This document shows positions 1 through 9,347 of a stretch of 47,897 bases of DNA, piece after piece. Below the pieces are notes generated by a model that saw only the letters and a program-made list of their open reading frames with translations, was not told the origin of the DNA and did no database searches. Where the stretch lies: contig JBLNDJ010000011.1 of NCBI GenBank assembly GCA_050261515.1, positions 1 to 47,897 of the forward strand, given 5' to 3'. Position 1 is the first letter of the stretch. Each line of letters starts with the position of its first letter. The stretch comes from JBLNDJ01 sp050261515. GTDB lineage: Bacteria > Acidobacteriota > Terriglobia > Bryobacterales > Bryobacteraceae. The translations under genes and the position numbers were made by a program.

Positions 1-410
1 GTCACCCCGCTCACCGTCACGCCCGTCCCCGATACGGCAACGGTCGCTCCGGAGACGAAGTTCGTGCCGGTAAGTGTCACCGGCACCGTGGTACCCCGTA
101 CGCCGCTCGCCGGATTGACAGCCGTCAGCGTCGGCGCCGCGGCCGCACTGACCGTGAACGTGACCGCACCCGTCGTGCCGCCGGTTGTCGTGACCGTGAC
201 GTTGCGCGCGCCGGTGGTTGCCGACGCGCCAATCACGAAGTTCGCCGTGATCTGCGTCGCGCTCACCACGGTCACCCCGCTCACCGTCACGCCCGTCCCC
301 GATACGGCGACGGTCGCGCCGGTTGCGAAGTTCGTGCCGGTAAGAGTCACCGGCACCGTGGTACCCCGTAGGCCGCTCGCCGGACTGACAGCCGTCAGCG
401 TCGGCGCCCC
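1..410 (-). repeat. Tandem 270-bp repeat encoding IPT/TIG domains
   Basis: Bases 1-140 and 271-410 are near-identical, for example the shared stretch gtcaccccgctcaccgtcac at 1 and 271. The period is 270 bp, or 90 residues, so each unit encodes one IPT/TIG-like domain (core LTAVNPASGVRGTT / LTAVSPASGLRGTT). High nucleotide identity between units suggests recent duplication or gene conversion. The array continues beyond the window edge. Confidence 0.8.
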
Positions 411-3400
411 GCCGCCCGAGCCGATCGTGAACGTCACCGCGTTGCTCGTGCCGTTCATCGTCGTCACGGTAATGTTCTGCGCCCCGCCGCCCGCGTTCGA
501 CGCAATCGACAGGTTCGCTTTGATCTGTGTCGCGGTGGTCGTCGTATTCAAAACGGTGACGCCCGCGGGCGGATTGATCCTGCCGCCGTACAGATTCGTC
601 CCGGTGAGGGTCACGGCGACGACGTTCCCGGGATTCCCGGACGCCGGAGAAATCGCCGTCAGGACCGGCGCCGGAGCGCCGCCCGCGGCTTCCGCGGCGA
701 TTTGCTGGAAGATCGCCAGCGCGGACCGGTAGCGCGCCTGCGCCTGGCTCAGGCTGGTCGGGAAGAACGAATTCCACACGCCGCCCGAAGAAGTCTTCGA
801 GATGAGCGAGTTGATCCACGTCGCGTAGAATTGCGCATCGGCCGCGCTCGCGCGGATCGGCGCGTCGTTGACCAGCACGAAGACCGCCGCGGTGTGGATC
901 TGATGCCCGTCGGCGCCCATCCTCCGCGCCGCCAGCCAGCCGCTCTTGGGGAACGTGACGCTCGTCGTCCAGACGGCCGGAGCGCCCGGCGCCGCCGTCA
1001 GCGGAGAGCTGGCAACCACCGAGCCGTTGCTCACCAACTCGATCGTCCCCGACATGCTCTGCGCGGTTGACCACTGCACCGTCACCGGAAGGCTGCCCGC
1101 GGCCGCCAGCCGGATCTCATCGCCCGGCGTCGCGGTCCCGTTCACGGCCAGCGACAGAAACTCGTTGTGGCCGTTGCGGGAGACGACCGTTCTTCCTTTG
1201 GCGATCGCGTCCACCCAATTGCGATAGGTCATGTTGTTGCCGGCCGGCTGCGCGTAGGTCAGCAGCGCGCCCAGCGGGCGGTTGTTGTTGCAGGGATAAT
1301 CCGTGCCCGCCGCAAAGCCGGGCCGGAAGCCCGCGTTCAGCAGCCTGTAATACGCTGCGATGAAGTTGTCCGGATACATCGAGAACGAGGCCCCGGAATC
1401 GTCCACATCCTCGGAGATGAAGTCGGCGCCGCCCAGCGCGACTTCCACCGGGAACTCGATCGGCGTGCAGCAGGTCAGGTCTTGCGGCAGGCTGCCGTCT
1501 CCGCTCAGATATTGCATGTGCGCGAAGCCCGCGATCGCGCCCTGCTGGTGCGCCCAATCCGTGATCGCGCCGGTGTACTCCGTCCAGATCTGGTGGGCTT
1601 CGGTCAGGCCCAGCGCAACCACGTGCCCGCCGAGCGCCTGGTGCGCATACTGCGTATAGATCGCATCCCAATGCCACTCCGTGTCCCAGTGCACAATGCG
1701 TCCGGCAGTCGAGATCGAGGCATCCGACCCGTTGACCAGCGGCAGATCCGTGGTCGCGTTCTGCACTTCGGCGTTGCCGCTATCGGCCAGCAGCGAGATG
1801 AGCGCCAGGTTGTTTGGACCCATCTTGGTCAACAGGCTCGAAAGCGCTTCGGGTGAAGACCCGCAGCTTCGGTGCACGTGTATGTCGCCCGCGTACCAGC
1901 CGCCCGCCTCGGGCCCCGTTCCCTGCACCGTCACCGTGACCGTTCCGCTCAGCGGACTCGAAACGTTGCCCGCGGCGTCGCGCGCCCAGGCGAAAAGCGT
2001 CTTGGTTCCGGCGGTCGTGAACGTGTAAGAAGCCGGAGCCGAAGTCGTCCAGCCCGCGGCGCCCGCCGATGGAGGCGTGGCCGATTCAGTCACCATATAG
2101 CCAGTCACCGCAACGTTGTCCGTCGCCGTGAAGGTCGTGATCGGAGTCGTGAGCGACGACGACGTCGACGGGATCGTGAACGCCGTGACCGTGGGCGCCG
2201 CCGTGTCGGTGAGGGTGATCACGACCGCAGCGCTCCTGCTCGCCGAAACGTTGCCCCCCACGTCCTTGGCCCAGCCGTACAGCGTCTTGCTGCCGGCCGT
2301 CGTGAAGGTGTAAGAAGTGGGCGGCGTCGCCGTCCATCCGGTATTGTTCGCCAGAGGCGCCGTCGCCGATTCGGTCGCCAGATATCCGGCGACCCCCACA
2401 TCGTCGGTCGCGGTGAAGCTGCTGATCGGCACCTGAAGCGAGTTCGACGTTGCCGGGATCGTGAACGCGCTCACGACCGGCGGATTCGTGTCGTTGACAT
2501 TCGAAAAGACCACGTCCACCCAGTAATTGGTGTCCTGGAACGTCTGGTTCGGGAACGCGATGGCGGTGCCGTAAACGTAGACGCCGTTGGGCCCGTCCAC
2601 GCCGCTCCGCAGCGCGTGCAGCGGAGTATTATCCACGCCGGCCGAAGTGAAGAAGCCGGTGTTGGCCGAATACCGCCCGTTCGGAGCGTGATACGAAACG
2701 ACATAGGTCGTGTTGGCCGCAATTGCGACGGGGGTTGTGAAATTTGCCTGCTGCCATCCCGACGCCGTCTCTCCGCTGAAGGTCACGCTCGCGAGCAGAG
2801 CGCCCGTGCTCGACCACAGGTGCCCCGTGTGCGTTCCCGTGTTGGCGGCAGCCTTATAGAACCGGACGCCGGTCACCGTGCCGGCCACGTCCGAGCGGAA
2901 CTTCATGCCCAGCTCGACCGAGTCGGTATCGGAATCCACCGTAGTCGGCGTGACGGTCGGCGCCCAAATGCTCAGCGCGGGGCTCGCGATGGTGGTTGTG
3001 AAGTTTGCCGTCGCCGGAGCGACCGGCGAGCTCGCGCTCGCGCCCGATCCGTCGGCCGACGTGACGCGGAAGAAGTACGTGGTCCCGGTGGCCAGGCCCG
3101 TCAGGGTGACGCTGTGCGCGGTCGTCAGGGTTGCGCTCGAAACCGTGCTGCCCAGCGACGTCGTGGTGCCATAGTCCACGCGCGAGTTCGCGCTCTTGTC
3201 TGTGGTCCAGGAGATCGTGGCCGACGTAGCGGCCGGAGCGGCTGCCACGCCCGAAATCACCGGAGGAACCTGGCTTCCGGCTGCGAACGTCGCCGGCGCG
3301 CCCGGCGCCGCCGGGGACGTCGCGCTCGCGCCCGATCCGTCAACCGAGGTCACCCGGAAGTAATACGTCGTCCCCGCGGTCAGGCCGTTCAGCGTAACGC

Positions 3401-6400
3401 TGTGCGAGGTGACCAGCGCCGCGTCGGAAGCCGTCGTCCCCAGCGAGGTCGAGGTTCCGTAGTCCACTCGCGAGGTGGCCGCCACGTTCGTCGTCCAGGT
3501 GATCGTGGCGCTTGTAAGCGTGGGCGTCACGCTCACCGCCGAGATCACGGGACCAATGGTGTCGGCGAAGGCCAGGTCCACCCAGTAATTGGAACTGCCG
3601 GTGCCCTGGTCCGGGAATGCGCTCGACGCGCCGTAGCGGAAGACTCCGTTGGGGCCGTCCACGCCCGACTGAAGCGCATGCAGCGGCGGATTGTCCACGC
3701 CCGCCCCGGCGAACGCTCCGGCGCCGTATGAGTAGTGCCCATTGGGCGCGAAGTACGAAACTATGTACGTGGTGTTGGCATTGATCGCGACCGGTGCGGC
3801 GAAGTTGGCCTGCTGCCAGCCGGAGGCCGTCTCCCCGGTGAACGTCACCGTTCCGAGCAACGCGCCGCCGGTGCTCCACAGATTGCCGGTGTGCGTGCCG
3901 GTATTCGCCGCCGCCTTATAGAAGCGGATGCCGGTCACGTACCCTGCCGCGTCCGAGCGGAATTTCATCCCGACTTCCACCGCGTCGCCGTCGCCGCCGT
4001 CAGGCACATCGGGCACGGCCGACGCATCCCACACCGTCGCCGTTCCGCTCTCGAGGAACGTAGCGATCGTGCTGGCGGCGCTGTTGCCGAAAGCGTCCAC
4101 CGAAGTGACGCGGTAGGAGTAAACCGTTCCGGCGGTCAGCCCCGTCAATTGCATCGTGTGGGCCGTCACCAGGTTCGTATCGGAAACTGTCGTTCCGAGC
4201 GAAGACGTCGGCCCGTAGTCCACCCGCGAGTTGGCCGGCTTGCTGGTGGTCCACGTGATAGTGGCCGATCCGCCCGCGTGCGGCGTCACCGTCAGGCCCG
4301 TGATGACCGGCGGCGTGGAATCGGTCGTCGTGAAGCTTGCCGTCGCCGGAGCCACCGGCGAGCTGCCCGTGTTTCCGCCGCCATCGGTTGAGCTCACCCG
4401 ATAGAAGTAAGTTGTGCCCGCCGTCAGGCCGCTCAGCGTGATGCTGTGGGAGGTCACGAGCGCCGCGGCCGACGTGGTGCTTCCCAGCGAAGTCGTCGTT
4501 CCATAATCCACTCGCGAATCCGAGCTCTTGTTGGTGATCCACGTGATGGTGGCGCCCGTCGCTCCCGGAGCGGCCGTAACGCTCGAGATAACCGGCGGCG
4601 CACTGGCCGAGTAACTCGCCTGGTAGTTTCCCGCCGAGGCAGGGAAAAAGGCGTACAGAATGCCCTTAACCACCTGGGTCTCGTAGGGCACATTGGAGCC
4701 GTTTCGCGTGATACTGACCAGTGTGCCGGCGGCGGACGTGGTCGGCAGCATGGCCTGCAGCCCGTTCGCGCCTGCGCCGGCACTGACGCTGAAGCTCAAC
4801 ACATTGGCGCTCCAGCTTATGGAATTGAACGAGGACCCGTTCCGGCCGTCGAGCCAGGCGAGCATCTGCTTGGCCGAAACCACCGGCACGCCGCGAGCCT
4901 TCGCCGCGTCCACGACCTGGTCCGCCCAGCGCTGGCTATCGCCGCCGGTCTCGTCGTTGTGCATGTTCGCCGTGAACACGCCGTAGTAACCCGGCGCCCC
5001 GACTGCGTTATCGAGCAGCGTGTTGACGGTCGCCGGATACGACTGCCCGGATTCGTCCGTCATCTGCGTGGCCGCCTGGTAGATGTCGATCGTCCTTCCG
5101 TCGGTTTGCGCGAACCGCATCGGAAATCCCGAGCCCGTCATGAACCCGGGGAAGTTCGCAAGCCATGCCGGTGGCCAATGGTAGTAATTGGTATCGAGCC
5201 GGATGCCGTGATTCCGCTCGACTTTCGCGTGGCTGTCCCAGTCGCTCCAGGGAATGCAGTGCGTCCGGCTGGTGACGGGAGCGGGCATCCCGGGATACCT
5301 GCCGGCGATCGCGGTCAACTGCTCGGAGAAGTCGTTCTCGAGAGAAGTGGCCGTGAAGTCCTGGCAGAATGTGGTGAGATGGACGGCGACCTCAAACCCC
5401 TGCGCCGTGTAATCGACGATCTGGTCGTTCCTCATCGGGCTGTCGGGGTATATGTACGACGTGGCCCGGATGCACTCCCAGTTTTCCAGCGAGCAGCCCG
5501 CCGGACTGCGGCCGCTGAAGTCGTCGAAGCGGTTGGCCGTGGCGTTGCCGTCGTGATCGTCGCCGGTCATTACCACCGCCGCCTTCTTGCCGAACGGCAG
5601 ATACCAGAAGCGCGGTAGCGGCTTCTTCGATGCGTTCATGTACTGAATCAGGTTGACCAGCAGACGCTGCTGCTCGTCGGCCTGGGGAATGAGAATCTTG
5701 TTCAGGTCCACCCAGTTCGGCTGCGGATCGAAGGGAGCGGCCCCGTAGAACAGGTCGCCCGAGCGAATGGGTGGCGCCGTCCCCATGCGCGCCTGGCCCA
5801 CCCAGTTCGGGTTGCCCTGCCGCGTCAGCACGACCGACCGCGCCAGATCGTAAGTAAACGCCGCCGCGCTTCCGCCCGCGCCGATCCCGGTCCTCAGCGA
5901 AACCGCGGGATTCACGAGCGCTGTTGTGGCGCTGGAGTACAACATGGCGACCGCCGTCGCACCGTTCAAAATGTACCGGTCGGCCGTGCCGTGGAACTGA
6001 ATCGTTTCGCTCACGATCCCCGTTCCCGGAGCGCTCGACGTATTCACCGCCAGGTACCCATTTGAAAGCGTCGTGCCCGCATCGCTCAGCCCGAGCAGCG
6101 AAGCGAGCTGCTTATCCGGGCGCATCGCGATCAGGTTCCCGCCGTTGTCGACCCAGGTCGACAACGTCGCAACCTGCGCGGACGTAAGCGAGACCTCCCC
6201 CAGAATCACGACATCATAGGCGCTCAACCCCGCCGAGCTCACTGTCGAGACATCGGCTGTGTCGAAGGCGTTCAAGCCCTCGGCGCGGAGTATCTCCGCG
6301 TAGTAACTGGTGAACGGGTTGCCGCTCGAAGTTACCACGAGGACCGGGTTGGCAGCTTCTGCGCTCTGCTGCGCAGCGAACAGCGCTCCCGACAGGAGCA

Positions 6401-6431
6401 GGATACCTTTGAGCCACGTTGTGCGTGTCAT
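1..6431 (-). CDS. Giant modular secreted protein (deacetylase-like, FN3, DUF4082, CehA/McbA-like, IPT repeats), 3' truncated
   Basis: An open minus-strand frame runs from ATG 6431 to the window edge, giving at least 2143 codons with the C-terminus missing. The N-terminus is a signal peptide (MTRTTWLKGILLLSGALFA). In order I see: a glutamine-amidotransferase/ThuA-like region (about 25-270); a polysaccharide-deacetylase-like region with MTGDDHDGN near 282 and VAVH near 348; an FN3 series (about 610-790); DUF4082 (about 796-958); two more FN3 (about 964-1140); a second DUF4082 (about 1153-1311); Ig-like modules; a PHP/CehA-McbA-like metallohydrolase beginning GDIHVHRSCG near 1515, whose HxH would bind metal; and IPT/TIG repeats from about 1911. 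It is probably a surface or matrix protein that binds or modifies carbohydrate. Two separate metal-hydrolase-like domains in one chain is unusual. Individual domain calls are by eye, and enzyme activity is inference. Confidence 0.85.
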   Translation of the reverse strand, partial: MTRTTWLKGILLLSGALFAAQQSAEAANPVLVVTSSGNPFTSYYAEILRAEGLNAFDTADVSTVSSAGLSAYDVVILGEVSLTSAQVATLSTWVDNGGNLIAMRPDKQLASLLGLSDAGTTLSNGYLAVNTSSAPGTGIVSETIQFHGTADRYILNGATAVAMLYSSATTALVNPAVSLRTGIGAGGSAAAFTYDLARSVVLTRQGNPNWVGQARMGTAPPIRSGDLFYGAAPFDPQPNWVDLNKILIPQADEQQRLLVNLIQYMNASKKPLPRFWYLPFGKKAAVVMTGDDHDGNATANRFDDFSGRSPAGCSLENWECIRATSYIYPDSPMRNDQIVDYTAQGFEVAVHLTTFCQDFTATSLENDFSEQLTAIAGRYPGMPAPVTSRTHCIPWSDWDSHAKVERNHGIRLDTNYYHWPPAWLANFPGFMTGSGFPMRFAQTDGRTIDIYQAATQMTDESGQSYPATVNTLLDNAVGAPGYYGVFTANMHNDETGGDSQRWADQVVDAAKARGVPVVSAKQMLAWLDGRNGSSFNSISWSANVLSFSVSAGAGANGLQAMLPTTSAAGTLVSITRNGSNVPYETQVVKGILYAFFPASAGNYQASYSASAPPVISSVTAAPGATGATITWITNKSSDSRVDYGTTTSLGSTTSAAALVTSHSITLSGLTAGTTYFYRVSSTDGGGNTGSSPVAPATASFTTTDSTPPVITGLTVTPHAGGSATITWTTSKPANSRVDYGPTSSLGTTVSDTNLVTAHTMQLTGLTAGTVYSYRVTSVDAFGNSAASTIATFLESGTATVWDASAVPDVPDGGDGDAVEVGMKFRSDAAGYVTGIRFYKAAANTGTHTGNLWSTGGALLGTVTFTGETASGWQQANFAAPVAINANTTYIVSYFAPNGHYSYGAGAFAGAGVDNPPLHALQSGVDGPNGVFRYGASSAFPDQGTGSSNYWVDLAFADTIGPVISAVSVTPTLTSATITWTTNVAATSRVDYGTSTSLGTTASDAALVTSHSVTLNGLTAGTTYYFRVTSVDGSGASATSPAAPGAPATFAAGSQVPPVISGVAAAPAATSATISWTTDKSANSRVDYGTTTSLGSTVSSATLTTAHSVTLTGLATGTTYFFRVTSADGSGASASSPVAPATANFTTTIASPALSIWAPTVTPTTVDSDTDSVELGMKFRSDVAGTVTGVRFYKAAANTGTHTGHLWSSTGALLASVTFSGETASGWQQANFTTPVAIAANTTYVVSYHAPNGRYSANTGFFTSAGVDNTPLHALRSGVDGPNGVYVYGTAIAFPNQTFQDTNYWVDVVFSNVNDTNPPVVSAFTIPATSNSLQVPISSFTATDDVGVAGYLATESATAPLANNTGWTATPPTSYTFTTAGSKTLYGWAKDVGGNVSASRSAAVVITLTDTAAPTVTAFTIPSTSSSLTTPITTFTATDNVAVTGYMVTESATPPSAGAAGWTTSAPASYTFTTAGTKTLFAWARDAAGNVSSPLSGTVTVTVQGTGPEAGGWYAGDIHVHRSCGSSPEALSSLLTKMGPNNLALISLLADSGNAEVQNATTDLPLVNGSDASISTAGRIVHWDTEWHWDAIYTQYAHQALGGHVVALGLTEAHQIWTEYTGAITDWAHQQGAIAGFAHMQYLSGDGSLPQDLTCCTPIEFPVEVALGGADFISEDVDDSGASFSMYPDNFIAAYYRLLNAGFRPGFAAGTDYPCNNNRPLGALLTYAQPAGNNMTYRNWVDAIAKGRTVVSRNGHNEFLSLAVNGTATPGDEIRLAAAGSLPVTVQWSTAQSMSGTIELVSNGSVVASSPLTAAPGAPAVWTTSVTFPKSGWLAARRMGADGHQIHTAAVFVLVNDAPIRASAADAQFYATWINSLISKTSSGGVWNSFFPTSLSQAQARYRSALAIFQQIAAEAAGGAPAPVLTAISPASGNPGNVVAVTLTGTNLYGGRINPPAGVTVLNTTTTATQIKANLSIASNAGGGAQNITVTTMNGTSNAVTFTIGSGGGAPTLTAVSPASGLRGTTVPVTLTGTNFATGATVAVSGTGVTVSGVTVVSATQITANFVIGASATTGARNVTVTTTGGTTGAVTFTVSAAAAPTLTAVNPASGVRGTTVPVTLTGTNFVSGATVAVSGTGVTVSGV

Positions 6432-6528
6432 TGTCGTTTTGAACTCTCTAGGTTTTCTTCGTCGCCCGGCGGAAGAGCTCGCCGCCAGGCCGGACCTTCC
6501 GGCGGTCTAGGTTCTTCAGGGCCGCGCT

Positions 6529-6544
6529 GGCGCCCCTGGGCGCC
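6529..6544. other. Perfect GC hairpin in the 6432-6600 gap
   Basis: GGCGCCC-CT-GGGCGCC forms a perfect 7-bp stem between the end of the GT4 gene (6601) and the start of the giant gene (6431), both minus. No T-run follows on the minus strand, so it is a weak terminator candidate at best. I see no convincing promoter in this 169-bp gap. Confidence 0.3.
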
Positions 6545-6600
6545 ATTGGCCAAATGAGAAAAGAGCAGATTGGGTCTGGGTCCTTACGGGCGGGGTTGCG

Positions 6601-7773
6601 CTAGAACGCCCCGGCAGCGAGACAGCGATTGATGCTGTCGAGCACCTTGGGGCCTTGCATATCGACAGAATGCAGAGCTCTCACCTTCGCCGCGGCGGCC
6701 GAGCCGAGTTGTTGCCTCAGCTCCGGCGCCAGCCTCAGCTTTTCGATCTGGCAGGCGAAGGTTTTCATGTCCAGATATGGGGCGGTCAGGCCGGCTCCGC
6801 CTGTCACAAACTCAGGACCGCCGCCCGCCGAATCGAAACAGACCACCGGCAGGTTGCACGCGGCGGCCTCCAGCATGACCAGTGGAAACGGGTCTTCGCG
6901 CGACGTCAATGCGAAAACGTCCATGGCCAGGTAATACTCGAGCACGGAACTCGTCGTGGGAACCAGCGCACACCGGTCTTCGAGCCCGAACATATGCAGG
7001 TCGTACTCAAACTGTAGCGTCGCGTCGTCACCCGGCTTCCCGCCGACCCACAGAAAGCGGGTCCGGCCGCCGGACATCTCGCGCGCAAGCTGAAGGAAAA
7101 TGTCCGTTCCCTTCCGCCATCCCAGCGCGCCGCATCCTCCCACCACGAACGCGTCCTCGGGCCAGCCCAGCCTGCACCGGACCTCCCGGCAAATTGCGCC
7201 GGCTTGTTCGGGCGCCTGGGGCGGAGCCGGAACAAACCCGTGAACGAGATCGATCTGCTCGGGCCGGACGTGGAACCGGTCGACCAGCGTCGAGCTGACC
7301 GGCCCCGACACCGAGATGAACCGGTTCGCCAGTTTCACCAGTTTGTCGATGGAAGCCTCGCCGGCCGCAAGCCGCAAGGCGTATTCAAGCTCGTGGATGT
7401 GCCACAGAACGGCACCTGCGTAATCCGCCGCGGCGGAGAACTTCGCGGCTGCCACGGCCGTATTGAAATACACCAGGTCGTAACGCCGCCCGGCCAACCA
7501 GAGCCGCAGGCTGTGCGAATCGACCCATGGTTCGAGGGACCGCCGCCACCTTCCGGGCAGCGTATTCAGAACACGGCCGGGCGCCCGCCAGACTCTCGTT
7601 TCGCATACCTTTCGAAAGTCGGGCAATAGGGCGCCCGTTCCATTCATCAGGACTTCAAGCCGGTAGTCCGTGTTCCGCCGCAGCCACTGCAACAGGTGCA
7701 ACAACAGGATCGTTGCTCCGTTGCGCGATGCCGAGTGGCTCACGAACAGAATGCGCGGAACTCTACCGTTCAT
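6601..7773 (-). CDS. Glycosyltransferase family 4 (group 1)
   Basis: A 390-residue GT-B fold glycosyltransferase, probably cytoplasmic, that would transfer a sugar from an activated donor to the growing EPS lipid-linked unit. The N-terminus ILFVSHSASRNGATILLLH is the usual first Rossmann strand and glycine-rich loop. VVGGCGALGWRKGTDIFLQL (about 210-230) starts the donor-binding half. REDPFPLVMLE (about 292-302) carries the EX7E-type motif of GT4 retaining enzymes. ATG start at 7773. It is separated from the main GT cluster by the beta-helix gene and reads in the same direction. Donor and linkage cannot be told from sequence. Confidence 0.85.
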   Translation of the reverse strand: MNGRVPRILFVSHSASRNGATILLLHLLQWLRRNTDYRLEVLMNGTGALLPDFRKVCETRVWRAPGRVLNTLPGRWRRSLEPWVDSHSLRLWLAGRRYDLVYFNTAVAAAKFSAAADYAGAVLWHIHELEYALRLAAGEASIDKLVKLANRFISVSGPVSSTLVDRFHVRPEQIDLVHGFVPAPPQAPEQAGAICREVRCRLGWPEDAFVVGGCGALGWRKGTDIFLQLAREMSGGRTRFLWVGGKPGDDATLQFEYDLHMFGLEDRCALVPTTSSVLEYYLAMDVFALTSREDPFPLVMLEAAACNLPVVCFDSAGGGPEFVTGGAGLTAPYLDMKTFACQIEKLRLAPELRQQLGSAAAAKVRALHSVDMQGPKVLDSINRCLAAGAF

Positions 7774-7812
7774 GTATCAGTAAGCGCCGTCTTCGCGGCG
7801 CGTGCGGACTGC

Positions 7813-9027
7813 TTACCGGACTGTAACCGCGACGTTGGTCGGCGGCGCCAGAGCGGCCGGCATGGACTTCAGCGTCGCGCCCATATCCCCACCGTCGGAA
7901 GCCGCCCGGTACCCCAGCGAGCTCGATGTCAGCGCAAAACCCTCGAGCGTGTTGGGAAGCGAGCCGCCCGAGTAAGTCGGCTGGCCGGTTAGGGCCTGCG
8001 TGCCACTCGCGCTTGGCATCAGGTTGTAGCTGATCGTGAAGTTGCCCGTAGACTGGCCTTCGGTCAGCCTCAGTCCGCCCGTAATGATGTTATTCGTGAT
8101 CGTCGCGTTCGAGTTCAGGCCGCAACCGTTCGGATTGCCGAACCGGATCCTCGCCCCGTTGGCAAACGTGTTGTGTGAATAAACGTCCCCGCTCGAGCCG
8201 GCCTGGACCACCTGGTCGGGATACTCCCCATCGGTCACGAACACGTTGTCCTTCACCGTCAGCTTTGTTCCGTTGCAGTCCGGGCTCATAATTCCGGTCG
8301 AATTTCCGTGGAAATAGTTGCCGATGATCTGTGTATTCGAAGCGCCGTAGAACTGAATCGGATCGCAGTGCACCGAGCCGCAGCCGCTCTGCTTGATGCC
8401 GGTGAACTCGTTGCCCGGTCCGATCACCGTTCCGTAGGCGCCGCCATTGATCTGGATGCCGTCCGACGGGCCCGATCCCTGAATCAGGTTGTTCGAGATC
8501 ACTACTCCGTTGGCCACGCTGTGCGACTTATTGTTGCCGGTTACGCCGATCCTGCCTTCCGTGCAGCTCTGGCCGACGTTGATGAACGTGTTACCGTCCA
8601 CCAGCGTGTCCTGATTCACGTTCGTCGGAGTGTTGATGCACAGCGGACCGGTAAATTTATTGCCTACGAAATGAATATGAAGAGCGGCCGTCGTTCCGGT
8701 GCCCACTGTGGCGCCGCCGATTGTCACGTTCTGGAAAGTCACGTTCTGCGCCGAGCCGAGGTCGAGCCTGCCGAAAATCACGTTGCTCTGATTGGCGCCG
8801 GCGCTCGTGTCGGGCTGGATCGTAACCATCCCCGATTTCGAGCCTCCGCTGAAGCTATACGTGCCGGCCGATAGCATGATCACATCGCCGCCCTGAGCCG
8901 AGCTCCAGACGGACGAGAAATTCGACGTCGTCGCCTTCAGGGTTGCGGCCGCCGCAGGCGACGCCGCCGACGACAGGAACGCGAGCGCGGTCGCCACGGT
9001 CACAGTAAATAGCGCTGTTTTCCTCAT
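7813..9027 (-). CDS. Secreted right-handed parallel beta-helix protein
   Basis: 404 residues from ATG 9027, which sits 8 nt after a good GGGAGG ribosome-binding site; the frame stays open upstream to 9141, but that part lacks protein character. A signal peptide (MRKTALFTVTVATALAFLSS...AAA) leads into short repeats rich in N, G, T and V such as NVTFQNVTIGG, VVISNNLIQGSG, TQIIGNYFHGNS and ATITNNIITGG. These are typical of pectate-lyase-like or PbH1 beta-helices. It may be an extracellular polysaccharide lyase, epimerase or adhesive matrix protein. No catalytic set is clear. It has its own promoter (9174-9202) and a leader of about 140 nt. Confidence 0.8.
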   Translation of the reverse strand: MRKTALFTVTVATALAFLSSAASPAAAATLKATTSNFSSVWSSAQGGDVIMLSAGTYSFSGGSKSGMVTIQPDTSAGANQSNVIFGRLDLGSAQNVTFQNVTIGGATVGTGTTAALHIHFVGNKFTGPLCINTPTNVNQDTLVDGNTFINVGQSCTEGRIGVTGNNKSHSVANGVVISNNLIQGSGPSDGIQINGGAYGTVIGPGNEFTGIKQSGCGSVHCDPIQFYGASNTQIIGNYFHGNSTGIMSPDCNGTKLTVKDNVFVTDGEYPDQVVQAGSSGDVYSHNTFANGARIRFGNPNGCGLNSNATITNNIITGGLRLTEGQSTGNFTISYNLMPSASGTQALTGQPTYSGGSLPNTLEGFALTSSSLGYRAASDGGDMGATLKSMPAALAPPTNVAVTVR

Positions 9028-9173
9028 TCGAGGTCCCTCCCAGGTTGCCGCCGGGTGGCGGTTCAAATGATTGGTGACTTTGCGACCCTGCCAAACCGTT
9101 GATGACTTCAAGGTGGAGAGGCGTTCATCCCCGGAAAACACCGGTAAATGCGCCTAAGCCGCAGCTCTTGAAC

Positions 9174-9202
9174 ATTATAGGGAAACCACCCCTACCCTAC
9201 AA
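9174..9202 (-). promoter_or_regulatory. Sigma-70-type promoter of the beta-helix gene
   Basis: On the minus strand TTGTAG (9202-9197), 17 nt, then TATAAT (9179-9174), a perfect -10. Transcription should begin near 9167, giving a roughly 140-nt leader with a strong hairpin at 9119-9153 (GGCG...CGCC enclosing CCGG...CCGG) and the segment GGGTCGCAAAGTC, which recalls part of the c-di-GMP-I riboswitch core. The rest of that core is not evident. A second possible signal, GG-N10-GC with TTGC (sigma-54 spacing), lies at 9226-9239 but matches the -24 box poorly. Confidence 0.55.
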
Positions 9203-9286
9203 GACCGCTAATGCGCCAATGTTGGGCAAGCTGGTAACCGTCTATGAATCAAAAGGTTGTCGGCAAAATTGAAGTATATTTATGCC

Positions 9287-9330
9287 TTAAGTACTATACC
9301 TGTCCCACGTTGTGGTGTAGTATATACCCG
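9287..9330. promoter_or_regulatory. AGTACTA repeat element, copy 1
   Basis: On the plus strand this reads TTAAGTACTATACCTGT, then about 16 nt, then GTAGTATATACCC. The two ends form an imperfect inverted repeat (AGTACTA / TAGTATA), each followed by an ACC/CCC. It closely resembles the element at 42559-42596 read on the minus strand (TAAGTACTAACCCTGT ... ATAGTACTACCC). It lies about 260 bp upstream of the beta-helix gene and just past the stop of the GT2 gene. Likely a regulator-binding site; the factor is unknown. Confidence 0.45.
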
Positions 9331-9347
9331 CATTCGAGCTACTTTGA

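Noticed and set aside
1872..3731. 619-codon plus-strand ORF
   Set aside because: It is the reverse-strand shadow of the giant modular protein; arginine-rich composition and no recognisable domain.
4446..5618. 390-codon plus-strand ORF
   Set aside because: Another shadow of the giant gene; the minus frame encodes clear FN3 and deacetylase-like sequence.
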